Shown here: positions 1-7,543 of the stretch, piece by piece | How the letters are laid out: each line of letters starts with the position of its first letter | How positions within the stretch are numbered: the stretch's first letter is position 1 | NCBI RefSeq assembly: GCF_000513895.2 | Contig: NZ_CP165782.1 | Coordinates: 2,046,001 to 2,110,000 of the forward strand | DNA from: Ensifer sp. WSM1721 | GTDB lineage: Bacteria; Pseudomonadota; Alphaproteobacteria; Rhizobiales; Rhizobiaceae | Direction: 5' to 3' | DNA: 64,000 nucleotides | Notes under the pieces: model-generated | What the model was told of the DNA's origin: nothing | What the model saw: the letters and a program-made list of their open reading frames with translations, nothing else | The model's database searches: none | Made by a program: the position numbers and the translations under genes

Positions 1-630
1 CTCGCGGTGCAAAACCGGATGATGGCCGCGCTCAGGGCGGCGATCGCCCGCGACGGGCTGACGGGCGCGCTTTCGCGAGGCGCGCTGATCGAAGCCGGGG
101 AACAGATGATCGCCGACTGCCACGCCCGTCGCCGGCCGCTCGCCTTCCTTCTGCTCGACCTCGACCATTTCAAGCAGATCAACGACCGCCACGGTCATGC
201 CTGCGGCGACATGGCGCTTGCCCATTTCGCGGATGTCGTCTCGAGCTTCCTCGGCGGACGTGGCGTGTTCGGGCGGATCGGCGGCGAGGAGTTCGGGATC
301 GTCCTGCCGCACCACACGGAGGAGCAGGCGACGGCGCTCGCCGAGGACATCTGCCGCATCGTGCGTGAAACGCCAGCCGGACGCGGCCACCGGCGCATTG
401 GGCTAACGGTCAGCATCGGTATCGCGGCCGCGGCGCCGGGCGACACGATCACGGACGTGATGATCCGAGCCGATCTGGCCCTCTACGAATCCAAAGCCGA
501 CGGCCGCGACCGGTGCTCGGTCGCGAAACGCCGGGAGATCGACGCCAGTACCCGCGCCTTGGCGGCTGCCGCCGCACAGTTGCGGGAAGCCGATGCCTTT
601 CGCCAGGAATACGCCCGTCAGATCGCGTGA
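1..630 (+). CDS. GGDEF-domain diguanylate cyclase, 5' end outside window
   Basis: C-terminal part (at least 209 residues) of a diguanylate cyclase, which would make cyclic di-GMP from two GTP. The frame is open to base 1, so the true start and any sensory or membrane domain lie upstream; the GTG at 7 is not a convincing start. Visible are the substrate/metal region with DLDHFKQINDRHGH and the active-site loop RIGGEEF (GGEEF variant, normally active). The usual inhibitory I-site RxxD five residues before the motif is absent (RGVF occupies the place), so product inhibition may be lost. The last ~35 residues after the domain form a short Ala-rich helical tail. It is followed by creA on the same strand after 135 bp. 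Domain assignment is secure; the sensory input is unknown. Confidence 0.9.
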   Translation, partial: LAVQNRMMAALRAAIARDGLTGALSRGALIEAGEQMIADCHARRRPLAFLLLDLDHFKQINDRHGHACGDMALAHFADVVSSFLGGRGVFGRIGGEEFGIVLPHHTEEQATALAEDICRIVRETPAGRGHRRIGLTVSIGIAAAAPGDTITDVMIRADLALYESKADGRDRCSVAKRREIDASTRALAAAAAQLREADAFRQEYARQIA

Positions 631-765
631 ATTCCGGAGCTGGATGGGAACGAACCTCTTCGCCCCTGTTCGACCGGTGAGCGGGATGCCTCCGCTTTCG
701 CGCGAGCGCCTTGCATTGCCGTAGCGGCCGCCTATCTGAACGGAGCAGTTCTTTGGAGGACATTC

Positions 766-1263
766 ATGTTGCGCCGCTTCCGCACCTTGCTTTTCGCCGG
801 CCTCGCCGTTTCGGCCGCCGTTACCCTCCCCGCTCGCGCCGAAACGGTCGGCCAGGTCGGCGTCGACTGGCTCGGCAACGACATCAAGATCGATGCCGTG
901 CGCGATCCCAAGGTCAGCGGTGTGACCTGTCACGTCACCTATTTCGACCGAAGCGTCATCGACCGCCTCAAGAACGGCAACTGGTTCGAAGACCCGTCGA
1001 ACAATTCGATCGCTTGCCGTCAAACGGGACCGATCGCTATCGGCGATATCGACCTGTCGAGGGAAGGCGAGGAAGTGTTCCGCTCCGGATTGTCGCTGAT
1101 CTGGAAGGACCTGCTGGTAACCCGCATCTACGACAAGGCAAACGACACGCTGATCTACCTCGCCCACTCCCGTCAACTGACGGATGGATCAGCCAAGATG
1201 TCCATCACGACGGTGCCGCTCTTCGGTCAGCAGGTGACCTGGGAGAAAGGTAGGCCGCAATAG
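766..1263 (+). CDS. creA: CreA family periplasmic protein
   Basis: 165-residue protein of the CreA family, conserved in proteobacteria but of undefined biochemical role. It starts with a signal peptide (residues 1-25, LLFAGLAVSAAV core, cleavage after ARA). The family pattern VDWLGNDIKIDAVRDPKV near the mature N-terminus and a Cys pair (in GVTCHV and SIACRQ) that could form a disulfide are present. The start is supported by GGAGG 7 nt upstream of the ATG. It stands alone between the GGDEF gene and a convergent small exported protein. Length matches the family. Function beyond an exported conserved protein cannot be read from the sequence. Confidence 0.88.
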   Translation: MLRRFRTLLFAGLAVSAAVTLPARAETVGQVGVDWLGNDIKIDAVRDPKVSGVTCHVTYFDRSVIDRLKNGNWFEDPSNNSIACRQTGPIAIGDIDLSREGEEVFRSGLSLIWKDLLVTRIYDKANDTLIYLAHSRQLTDGSAKMSITTVPLFGQQVTWEKGRPQ

Positions 1264-1283
1264 TCCCCCGGCCTCAGGGAGCT

Positions 1284-1314
1284 GGAGCGGAATCGCCTTG
1301 CCGCTATCCGCTCC
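1284..1314. terminator. Hairpin between convergent genes
   Basis: Eight-base inverted repeat GGAGCGGA / TCCGCTCC (1284-1291 and 1307-1314) in the 73-bp gap between creA and the convergent 98-aa gene. No clear T-run follows on either strand, so terminator function is only plausible. Confidence 0.35.
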
Positions 1315-1336
1315 GGTTGAAGGTACCCTTCCGATC

Positions 1337-1633
1337 TTATCGTGCCGGTGGGATGATACCGCGATAGTAGTCGCCCTCACCAGTTTCATATCTTTCCTGG
1401 TAGGTGCCGCTCGGATTAACGGCGCGACGGCCGTCGATACTGCCGGTTGCCGTCGGATCGACAAGGGACGGGTTGGGATTCTGTGGCCGCATGCGCACTT
1501 GATTCTGGGTTCCGGGAGGATTGTGCGGGTCGAGGCCCTGATAGTAGGTGTCCGCAAAGGCCGGTACAGCAACTCCAGCAACCGCGGATGAGAGGACGAA
1601 TGCGGCGAATGACGTTTTCAGAGAAACTCTCAT
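1337..1633 (-). CDS. Small exported protein, paralogue of the next gene
   Basis: 98-residue exported protein of unknown function. The ATG at 1633 has AGGAG upstream (about 7 nt); the longer frame to 1762 lacks support. Signal peptide: MRVSLKTSFAAFVLSSAVAG, cleavage near FADTYY. The mature part has a conserved block YYQGLDPHNPPGTQN, a VDPTATGSI unit and a C-terminal GEGDYYRGIIPPA. The same signal peptide, DPHxPPGTQN block and GxGD(Y/F)Y(R/Q)GI C-terminus occur in the protein encoded at 2055-2450, so the two genes arose by tandem duplication. The mature protein is low-complexity, Pro/Gly/Tyr-rich and probably unstructured. I do not recognise a described domain. Confidence 0.75.
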   Translation of the reverse strand: MRVSLKTSFAAFVLSSAVAGVAVPAFADTYYQGLDPHNPPGTQNQVRMRPQNPNPSLVDPTATGSIDGRRAVNPSGTYQERYETGEGDYYRGIIPPAR

Positions 1634-1954
1634 GGCATTAGCTCCTATCTCCGTTCGGCATCCTGTCCTCGTGACGGATGCCGTGGTGGCAGCATACGGC
1701 CTCCTACGAATGCTGCTGTTACCAGGATAACACCTTTCAGAGCGGTGGCTCGCGACCAACAATCACTTGTTTCGTCACGTTTGCTCATGCAACCGTGATG
1801 CAGATTACGCAACTGTAACTTGACTAGGCATCCCCCAGGGCCCGTGTCTTAGCCGCCGTGAAAGCGTGGTCGTGCAACCCACCGGACGCGGGCCATGCTC
1901 GACACTGATCACGAAGCCCGTGCCCAATTTCAGCCCGAAAGCGTCACCCGCGCA

Positions 1955-2033
1955 CTACAGCGCCGCGCGTCTTATCAGACGCGCAACAGTCGCTGTAGCG
2001 CTTTGAAACGCTGCATGTTTTCAAAACATGCGG
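1955..2033 (+). repeat. RIME1-like mosaic palindrome, copy A (diverged)
   Basis: Intergenic palindromic element starting CTACAGCGCC, with an outer stem closed by GCTGTAG, followed by the CACTTTGAA-like spacer (here CGCTTTGAAA) and a second hairpin GCATGTTTT/AAAACATGC. It is shorter than copies B and C because the second hairpin is reduced. It fills the otherwise gene-less 1634-2054 interval. Family name is from knowledge of rhizobial intergenic mosaic elements. Confidence 0.75.
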
Positions 2034-2054
2034 TAAGCCCGGGCAGCAGACCGC

Positions 2055-2450
2055 TTAGGGCCGCGGCGCCGGGGGAGTGATACCCTGATAAAAGTCGCCT
2101 TGGCCGCCACCCTGGTATTCATTCATGTAGTGCTCGCGTACCCGGCCAGGTGCCACGCTGATGCTGCCGGTGGGCACGGGATCGACGTAGACGCGGCGCA
2201 TGGGCACGGGGTCAACATAAACGCTGCCAGTGGCCATCGGATCAACGTAAATGCTGCCGGTCGGCGCCGGATCGACGTAGTACGGGCCCTGGACCATCGG
2301 GACCAATACCGGTCCTGTGTTTTGGGTCCCCGGAGGATGATGCGGATCGACGCCCTCATAAAAGTTCGTGGCCAAGGCCGGCACGGCAGCCCCGGCAAGC
2401 GCGGATGAGAGGACGAATGCAGCGAAAGATGTTCTGAGCGAAACTGTCAT
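2055..2450 (-). CDS. Small exported protein with YVDP(x)TGS tandem repeats
   Basis: 131-residue exported protein. The start at 2450 is chosen because AGGAG precedes it and because the resulting signal peptide (MTVSLRTSFAAFVLSSALAG) aligns with that of the paralogue at 1337-1633. After cleavage (near ALATNF) comes the shared DPHHPPGTQN block, then four tandem units of about ten residues (YVDPAPTGSI, YVDPMATGSV, YVDPVPMRRV, YVDPVPTGSI) and the shared C-terminus GQGDFYQGITPPAP. The paralogue has a single such unit, so repeat expansion accounts for most of the length difference. Function unknown; a periplasmic or surface protein is inferred from the signal peptide only. Confidence 0.75.
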   Translation of the reverse strand: MTVSLRTSFAAFVLSSALAGAAVPALATNFYEGVDPHHPPGTQNTGPVLVPMVQGPYYVDPAPTGSIYVDPMATGSVYVDPVPMRRVYVDPVPTGSISVAPGRVREHYMNEYQGGGQGDFYQGITPPAPRP

Positions 2451-2613
2451 GTCGTTGCTCCTGTCTGTTTCGGCATCCAGCCTCAAGGCGGATGCCGCGA
2501 TCATCAGCATAGGGCTCTCCTCACCAATGCTGCTTTCTTCATAACTCGTTTCCCGTGCAGGGGTTCCTGGCCTGCGACTGACCAGTTTTCACGTTTACGC
2601 GTTCGCGCCATGC

Positions 2614-2638
2614 AAAAAGGCCCGCTTGCGCGGGCCTT
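2614..2638 (-). terminator. Rho-independent terminator of the mcp-cheW operon
   Basis: Nine-base stem AAGGCCCGC / GCGGGCCTT with a four-base loop; on the minus strand it is followed by TTTTTGC. It lies 37 bp downstream of the cheW stop codon and fits as the end of the two-gene transcript. Confidence 0.85.
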
Positions 2639-2674
2639 GCATTCAGATGCGCGAATTCTCTTGGTTTCAGAGGC

Positions 2675-3139
2675 CTAGGCGGCCTGCGCCAGTTCCTCGG
2701 CAATGACCGTGTCCAGGTTGAGGAAGCAGACCATCGATTTCTCGAGTGCCACGATCCCGCGGCAGAAAGCGCGCTGCGCTTCCGGAATGATCTCGGGCGC
2801 CGGTTGCAGGTCTTCGCTGCGGATCGTCATCATGTCGGAAACCTGTTCGACCAAGAGGCCGACGAGCTTGCCGTTGATGTCCGTGACGATGATCGCCGAG
2901 CGTTCCGAAGGCTCGGTCATCTTCATGCCGAGGCGGCAGGCCATGTCGATGACCGGGATCACCGCACCGCGCAGGTTGATGAGGCCAAGCACATAGGGCG
3001 GCGTGTGCGGCATTGGCGTCACCGGCGCCCAGCCGCGGATTTCGCGGATCGCCATGATGTCGATGCAGAACTCCTGATCGCCGAGGTGGAAAGACACGAT
3101 TTCGAGATAGGCGCCTGACTGCTTTATTGCGTTGCTCAT
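2675..3139 (-). CDS. cheW: Chemotaxis coupling protein CheW
   Basis: 154-residue CheW, the adaptor that links chemoreceptors to the CheA kinase in polar arrays. The whole protein is one CheW domain: LEIVSFHLGDQEFCIDI at the start, the conserved IREIRGW, LGLINLRGAVIPVIDM and GLLVEQVSD. The ATG at 3139 is preferred over one 18 nt upstream because GGAAGAG precedes it and the upstream ATG lies inside the receptor gene. It starts 2 nt after the stop of the receptor gene, so both are translated from one mRNA, which suggests this CheW copy serves that receptor. Rhizobia usually carry several cheW genes, so I give no number. Confidence 0.93.
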   Translation of the reverse strand: MSNAIKQSGAYLEIVSFHLGDQEFCIDIMAIREIRGWAPVTPMPHTPPYVLGLINLRGAVIPVIDMACRLGMKMTEPSERSAIIVTDINGKLVGLLVEQVSDMMTIRSEDLQPAPEIIPEAQRAFCRGIVALEKSMVCFLNLDTVIAEELAQAA

Positions 3140-3141
3140 GA

Positions 3142-5220
3142 TCAGAACTCTTCCCAATTTTCGCCGGATGCCGTCCGCGACGGCATTGCAGCGGGGTTGT
3201 TGCCGAATGCGCCCGCCAGTTTCCCCATCAGGGCCTTGGCGGGAGATGGAGTTGCCCGAGTAGAGGCCTGCACGGCCGCAGGCTTGTGAAGCGAAACGGC
3301 CTTCGCGCTAGCGGTAGCGCCGGCGGCCGGCGGAACGCTTGTCTTGGCCGAGCCTCTCTTGACCGCGGATTGCACCGGAGCGGGAGCTGCGGCACGGATG
3401 GCAGTTTCGCGCGCCTGCTCATGGCGGAACTGGCCGACGAGTTCGCTGAGCCTTTCGACATCCTGCGCAAGCGTGTGGCTCGCGGCGTTCGTCTGCTCCA
3501 CCATGGCCGCATTCTGCTGCGTCATCTGATCGAGTTGCGCGACCGCGGCATTGATCTCGTGAAGTCCGGTCGACTGCTCGCGCGCAGCCATGACGATCGA
3601 GCTCATATGTTCGTTGATGCGGGCGACTTTGACACCGATGCGGCCAAGCGCATCGCCGGTCTCCTGAACCAGCTTGACGCCGGTGCCGACCTCGTTGCCC
3701 GAGCGCATGACCAGCGCCTTGATGTCCTTGGCGGCACCGGCGGCCCGCTGCGCAAGCTCCCTCACTTCCTGCGCGACGACCGCGAAGCCCTTGCCGGCCT
3801 CGCCTGCGCGCGCGGCCTCGACCCCGGCATTGAGCGCCAGCAGATTGGTCTGGAACGCGATCTCGTCGATGACATTGATGATCTTGCCGATCTCGTTGGA
3901 AGCGCCCTCTATGCGCGCCATGGCGGCGATCGCCTCGCCGACGATGCGCCCGGATTCCTCGGCGTTTATGCGCGTCTCGTCGACCATGCGGCTCGCCTCT
4001 TCGGCGCGCTCCGTCGCGGTCTTCACCGTCACGGTGATTTCCTCGAGCGCGGCCGACGTCTGTTCCAAAGACGCCGCCTGTCTTTCCGTCCGCCGCGCCA
4101 GATCATCGGCGGCGCTGCGCATTTGGCGCCCGTTCGAGTCGATCGAGGCCGTGTTCTCCTTGACACTCGAAAGAACATGGCTCAGCCGCTCCACCGTATC
4201 GTTGAAATCGCGGCGCAGCGAATCGAGGCCGCCGTCGAACGGCTCGCGGATGGCAACCGCCAGGTTGCCCTCGGCAAGCTGGTTGAGCGCCCGGCCCAAG
4301 GCGTCGACCGCAATCTTGATGCGGGCGACGGCCTGTTCGCGTTCGGCTTCCTGACGGTCGCGTTCCTGTTCCATTTCGTTGCGGCTTGCGGCGGCACTCT
4401 GTTCGAGAGCACGCTTTTCAACCGCCGCTGTCCGAAACAGATCCACCGAGCGGGCCATCTCCCCGATCTCGTCGCCGCGTCCAAGCGCCGGCACGAGCGT
4501 CGAGAGGTCGCCCGAAAGGATGCGTTGCATACTGTCGCGCAAACCGAGAATGCCCCGACGGAGGACGTTCCCGTGGAACCAAATCAATGCGAGCATCCCG
4601 CCCATGGCGAAGAGACCGGCCACCGCCTGCATCAGCAGAGCGTGTTTCGATTCCGCCCGCGCCTCATCCGTGCGCTCCAAAGCCAGATCGGCGGCTGCTT
4701 CCGTGAGTTCCGTCAGCACCGCATTCATACGCTCGCCGCCACCATCGATCGCATCGTCGATGCGGGCGAAATCGGCGGCCGGCGCGCCGGCTTCCACCAG
4801 CGTCTTCAAATCCATTTCGACTGCCTTGCGCAACTCGGCGAAATCGGCCCTGAAGTTCGGCACAACGTCCGATTTTCCGAGCAGACGTGCCAGTTCCTCA
4901 AGAGCGGGCGTCTTCGCGTCGAGCAGCTCCAGTGATGCCTTTATCTGCGCGGCGCGTTCCGGCTGAATCTTGCGTTCTTCGCGATCGATGATCGTGTCCA
5001 TCGCGATCAGAACCAGTTCTATGCCGGCGAAGCGCATTTCCTCCGCCGTTCTCATTCCGCGCTCCGCGACAATCGCCTTTTCGAGCGCTGCTTCAGAGCG
5101 GTTGTTCTGATACCAACCGACGCCAAGCACCGAGCCGAAACCGAGAGAAGCGGCGCCCGCAAGCGTCGCCAGTCGCTGGCTGACGGTAAGATTGCTCTTG
5201 GCGGATGGAGACTTGTTCAT
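3142..5220 (-). CDS. Methyl-accepting chemotaxis protein with C-terminal NWEEF
   Basis: 692-residue transmembrane chemoreceptor. The start at 5220 gives a cytoplasmic N-terminus then TM1 (about residues 18-36, GAASLGFGSVLGVGWY). A periplasmic helical ligand-binding region of about 170 residues follows, then TM2 (AVAGLFAMGGMLALIWF), a HAMP domain, a second HAMP-like/linker segment and the signalling domain with the hairpin tip EIAFQTNLLALNAGVEAARA and AVVAQEVRELAQRAAGAAKD. A Pro/Ala-rich flexible linker leads to the final pentapeptide NWEEF, which matches the CheR/CheB docking motif of high-abundance receptors. It is the promoter-proximal gene of an operon with cheW. A longer start at 5316 is possible but has no membrane or RBS logic. 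The ligand cannot be inferred. Confidence 0.92.
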   Translation of the reverse strand: MNKSPSAKSNLTVSQRLATLAGAASLGFGSVLGVGWYQNNRSEAALEKAIVAERGMRTAEEMRFAGIELVLIAMDTIIDREERKIQPERAAQIKASLELLDAKTPALEELARLLGKSDVVPNFRADFAELRKAVEMDLKTLVEAGAPAADFARIDDAIDGGGERMNAVLTELTEAAADLALERTDEARAESKHALLMQAVAGLFAMGGMLALIWFHGNVLRRGILGLRDSMQRILSGDLSTLVPALGRGDEIGEMARSVDLFRTAAVEKRALEQSAAASRNEMEQERDRQEAEREQAVARIKIAVDALGRALNQLAEGNLAVAIREPFDGGLDSLRRDFNDTVERLSHVLSSVKENTASIDSNGRQMRSAADDLARRTERQAASLEQTSAALEEITVTVKTATERAEEASRMVDETRINAEESGRIVGEAIAAMARIEGASNEIGKIINVIDEIAFQTNLLALNAGVEAARAGEAGKGFAVVAQEVRELAQRAAGAAKDIKALVMRSGNEVGTGVKLVQETGDALGRIGVKVARINEHMSSIVMAAREQSTGLHEINAAVAQLDQMTQQNAAMVEQTNAASHTLAQDVERLSELVGQFRHEQARETAIRAAAPAPVQSAVKRGSAKTSVPPAAGATASAKAVSLHKPAAVQASTRATPSPAKALMGKLAGAFGNNPAAMPSRTASGENWEEF

Positions 5221-5470
5221 GATTGGCAGTCCAGGACAATGGACCCGCGGAGAGGCGGGGTCCTCCGTTGCGATCGATGCGGAAGGCCGGGCTCGATCAA
5301 AACCGGATGACCTCATGTCATGTCGAAGTGGTGCACTTCTCCGCGTTGGCCGACACTGGCAAAGAGACCTTAAACAATCGCTAATACACGAGCGGGAACT
5401 GCGGGACGATCGCGCATTTCGTTATCTTCCTTGCCCTTTCACTCTCGGTTCGTGGTGCTATGATTGAGCC

Positions 5471-5629
5471 ATGCGCTCGGACACAAAAAAATCGCTTTCG
5501 CCGCTAATCCTTGCCCTGGTTACGGGTGCCCTCGCGCTCGTCTTCCTCCTCACCTTCCAGGGATGGATCGCGCACGGCGCCGACATATTCCTGTCGCTCG
5601 CTCAAGCCGGGCTGTCCTGGTGCTTCTAG
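5471..5629 (+). CDS. 52-aa single-pass membrane protein
   Basis: Short open frame encoding 52 residues. It has a charged N-terminus (MRSDTKKS), one strongly hydrophobic stretch (LILALVTGALALVFLLTF), then GWIAHGADIFLSLAQAG and a C-terminal WCF. Codon use is like that of the neighbours, with GC-rich third positions. It is divergent from the chemoreceptor gene and lies about 200 bp upstream of the copper-chaperone gene. No strong Shine-Dalgarno is visible before the ATG, which lowers confidence. The stop codon overlaps the first bases of a palindromic intergenic repeat. Function unknown; a small inner-membrane protein is the only inference. Confidence 0.55.
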   Translation: MRSDTKKSLSPLILALVTGALALVFLLTFQGWIAHGADIFLSLAQAGLSWCF

Positions 5630-5730
5630 CGCGGGATGAGGAAAAGTGTGCGCGGTTTTCCGCCCGCATCCCGCGCTGACTTACGTTCATGATTTTAGGT
5701 CGATCCAACCTAAAATCATCGTGATCTAAA
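5628..5730 (+). repeat. Palindromic intergenic repeat (second family), copy 1
   Basis: Composite of two palindromes. The first has arms AGCGCGGGATG and CATCCCGCGCT (5628-5677); the second is ATGATTTTAGGT / ACCTAAAATCAT (5689-5719). A near-identical element is at 57837-57955 and a truncated one at 7447. It would fold as a double hairpin in RNA. Confidence 0.8.
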
Positions 5731-5831
5731 GCGTATCTCAACGATCCGTCCCGTGCCTGCGTCAATTGTCGCTTTGCGCCCGCGGGTGTGAAGCGGTATC
5801 AAGACTCTGCATTCAACAGACGGTAGCAACG

Positions 5832-6431
5832 ATGAAATCCATTCGCATAGCCCTTTGGGTTGCCATCCTCATCACGGTGGCGGTTCTCGGTTGGCTCACC
5901 TTCGACATGACACAGCCGAAGCAGCAGGCATCGTCCGGGCCCTTCGGCGTTCCCTTCACACTGGTCGCCCAAAACGGGCAGCAGATCACCGAGAAGGCGT
6001 TCACTGGCAAGCCGACCGCCCTCTTCTTCGGCTTCACCCATTGCCCGGAAGTTTGCCCGACCACGCTCTTCGAGCTGAACGGCTGGCTCGAAAAGGTTGA
6101 TCCCGACGGCAACAAGCTGCAGGCCTATTTCATCACCGTCGACCCTGAACGCGATACGCCTGAAGTGCTCGGACCATATGTCTCGAATGTTTCAAAGCGC
6201 ATCACCGGCATTTCCGGACCACCGGACAAAGTGCGGGAAATGGTCAAGGGTTACCGTGTCTATTACAAGAAGGTCCCGGTCGACGAGGCGAAGCCGGACG
6301 GCGACTACACGATGGATCATACGGCCTCGGTCTTCCTGCTTGACGCCGACGGTCAGTTCAGCGGAACGATCGCCTATGGCGAAAATCCGGAAACGGCGAT
6401 CAAGAAGCTGGAGAACCTCGCAAAGGGCTGA
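5832..6431 (+). CDS. SCO1/SenC copper chaperone for cytochrome oxidase
   Basis: 199-residue membrane-anchored thioredoxin-fold protein of the SCO1/SenC/PrrC family, which delivers copper to the CuA centre of cytochrome c oxidase. An N-terminal anchor (residues 5-24, IALWVAILITVAVLGWL) precedes the periplasmic domain. The copper site is intact: FGFTHCPEVCP with the CxxxC pair, and the later His in MDHTASVFLL. VDPERDTPEVL is also typical of the family. The ATG at 5832 is chosen because the upstream frame adds only unrelated residues. It is a single gene with its own terminator, upstream of prmA. Confidence 0.92.
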   Translation: MKSIRIALWVAILITVAVLGWLTFDMTQPKQQASSGPFGVPFTLVAQNGQQITEKAFTGKPTALFFGFTHCPEVCPTTLFELNGWLEKVDPDGNKLQAYFITVDPERDTPEVLGPYVSNVSKRITGISGPPDKVREMVKGYRVYYKKVPVDEAKPDGDYTMDHTASVFLLDADGQFSGTIAYGENPETAIKKLENLAKG

Positions 6432-6457
6432 GTGGCCCGCGCTTCCATCTCTCACCG

Positions 6458-6486
6458 GCGCCGGCAGATGCCGGCGCTTTGCGTTT
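6458..6486 (+). terminator. Rho-independent terminator after the SCO gene
   Basis: Perfect eight-base stem GCGCCGGC / GCCGGCGC with loop AGAT, followed by TTTGCGTTT. It is 27 bp after the stop codon. Confidence 0.85.
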
Positions 6487-6556
6487 GCCCTCCAATCATG
6501 CTAGCGGCGGACCCGCCGCGCAGCGCCCTGAATGCCGATAGCCAAAGGAAAGAACC

Positions 6557-7432
6557 TTGAGCGAGATACGCCTTTTCGTCACCACCACGGAAAAGCAAGC
6601 GGAAGCCGTGCTCGATGTCATGAGCATGATCTTCGAAGACGAGGATCACGCCATTGCGACCATGGAGATCGACGAGAAGCGCGATATCTGGGAAGCGTCG
6701 GTCTACATGATGGCAGACGAAGAGAAAGACGTGCAGGCGCGTCTTGAGCAGGCGCTTGCGGCCGATTTCTCGCATCTCTCCATCGAACGGGAAGTCCTGC
6801 CGGATGTCGACTGGATCGCCAAATCGCTGGAGGGACTCGCGCCGGTGCGCGCCGGCGGGTTTGTCATCCACGGCTCGCACGATCGCGACAAGGTGAAGGC
6901 GGGTGAGATCGCCATCGAAATCGACGCCGGCCAGGCTTTCGGCACGGGCCACCACGGAACGACCGCCGGCTGTCTCGAAATGCTGGCGGCGATCGCCCGC
7001 ACGCGGCCCTTCCGCAACGTCCTCGACCTCGGCACCGGAAGCGGCGTGCTGGCGATCGCTGCCCGCAAGCTCCTGCACGTACCGGTGCTCGCAACCGATA
7101 TCGACCCGGTCGCAACCCGCGTCGCGACAGAGAACGCCCGCCGCAACGGCGTGGTCACGGGCCTGACCTTCGCGACCGCCCCCGGCTTCCACTCCACGGC
7201 CTTCCGCACAAAGGGACCCTTTGACCTCATCATCGCCAATATCCTGGCGCGGCCGCTGATGAAGATGGCGCCGCAGCTCGTCGCCAATCTGGCGCCCGGC
7301 GGGTCGGTCATCCTCTCAGGCATCCTCGCAGAACAACGCTGGAGGGTGCTCGCCGCCTATAACGGTCAGAACCTCAAACATGCGCGCACTATCTGGCGCA
7401 ATGGCTGGGTGACGATCCATCTGGTCGGGTAA
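6557..7432 (+). CDS. prmA: Ribosomal protein L11 methyltransferase PrmA
   Basis: 291-residue SAM-dependent enzyme that trimethylates lysines and the N-terminus of ribosomal protein L11. The N-terminal substrate-recognition domain (about residues 1-110) is followed by the Rossmann methyltransferase domain with AFGTGHHGTT, motif I VLDLGTGSGVLAIAA, an acidic residue in LATDIDP, and the catalytic-region IANILARPL. The start codon is TTG at 6557, supported by AAAGGAAAG eight nt upstream and by alignment of MSEIRLFVTT with the family N-terminus. Single-gene unit between sco and the intergenic RNA region. Confidence 0.95.
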   Translation: MSEIRLFVTTTEKQAEAVLDVMSMIFEDEDHAIATMEIDEKRDIWEASVYMMADEEKDVQARLEQALAADFSHLSIEREVLPDVDWIAKSLEGLAPVRAGGFVIHGSHDRDKVKAGEIAIEIDAGQAFGTGHHGTTAGCLEMLAAIARTRPFRNVLDLGTGSGVLAIAARKLLHVPVLATDIDPVATRVATENARRNGVVTGLTFATAPGFHSTAFRTKGPFDLIIANILARPLMKMAPQLVANLAPGGSVILSGILAEQRWRVLAAYNGQNLKHARTIWRNGWVTIHLVG

Positions 7433-7446
7433 GAAGCCGTTTTGCC

Positions 7447-7500
7447 AGCGCGGGATGAGGAAAAGTGTGCGTCCGCCCGCATCCGGGATTTTCCCGTCGC
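7447..7500 (+). repeat. Truncated copy of the second palindromic repeat family
   Basis: Starts AGCGCGGGATGAGGAAAAGTGTGCG as in the copies at 5628 and 57837, but the central part is shortened and the second palindrome is missing. Confidence 0.6.
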
Positions 7501-7508
7501 GAAACGAA

Positions 7509-7540
7509 AAGGCCGCCGGTCCATCATGACGGGCGGCCTT
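7509..7540 (-). terminator. Second terminator hairpin, minus strand
   Basis: Stem AAGGCCGCC / GGCGGCCTT with a 14-base loop; on the minus strand the descending arm runs into CCTTTTCGTTT. On the plus strand it could also help stop prmA, though no T-run follows there. Confidence 0.6.
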
Positions 7541-7543
7541 CTC

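Noticed and set aside
3286..4935. 549-codon plus-strand open frame opposite the chemoreceptor gene
   Set aside because: Exact antisense of a clear MCP; composition is Arg/Leu/His-rich as expected from antisense of high-GC codons, with no domain.
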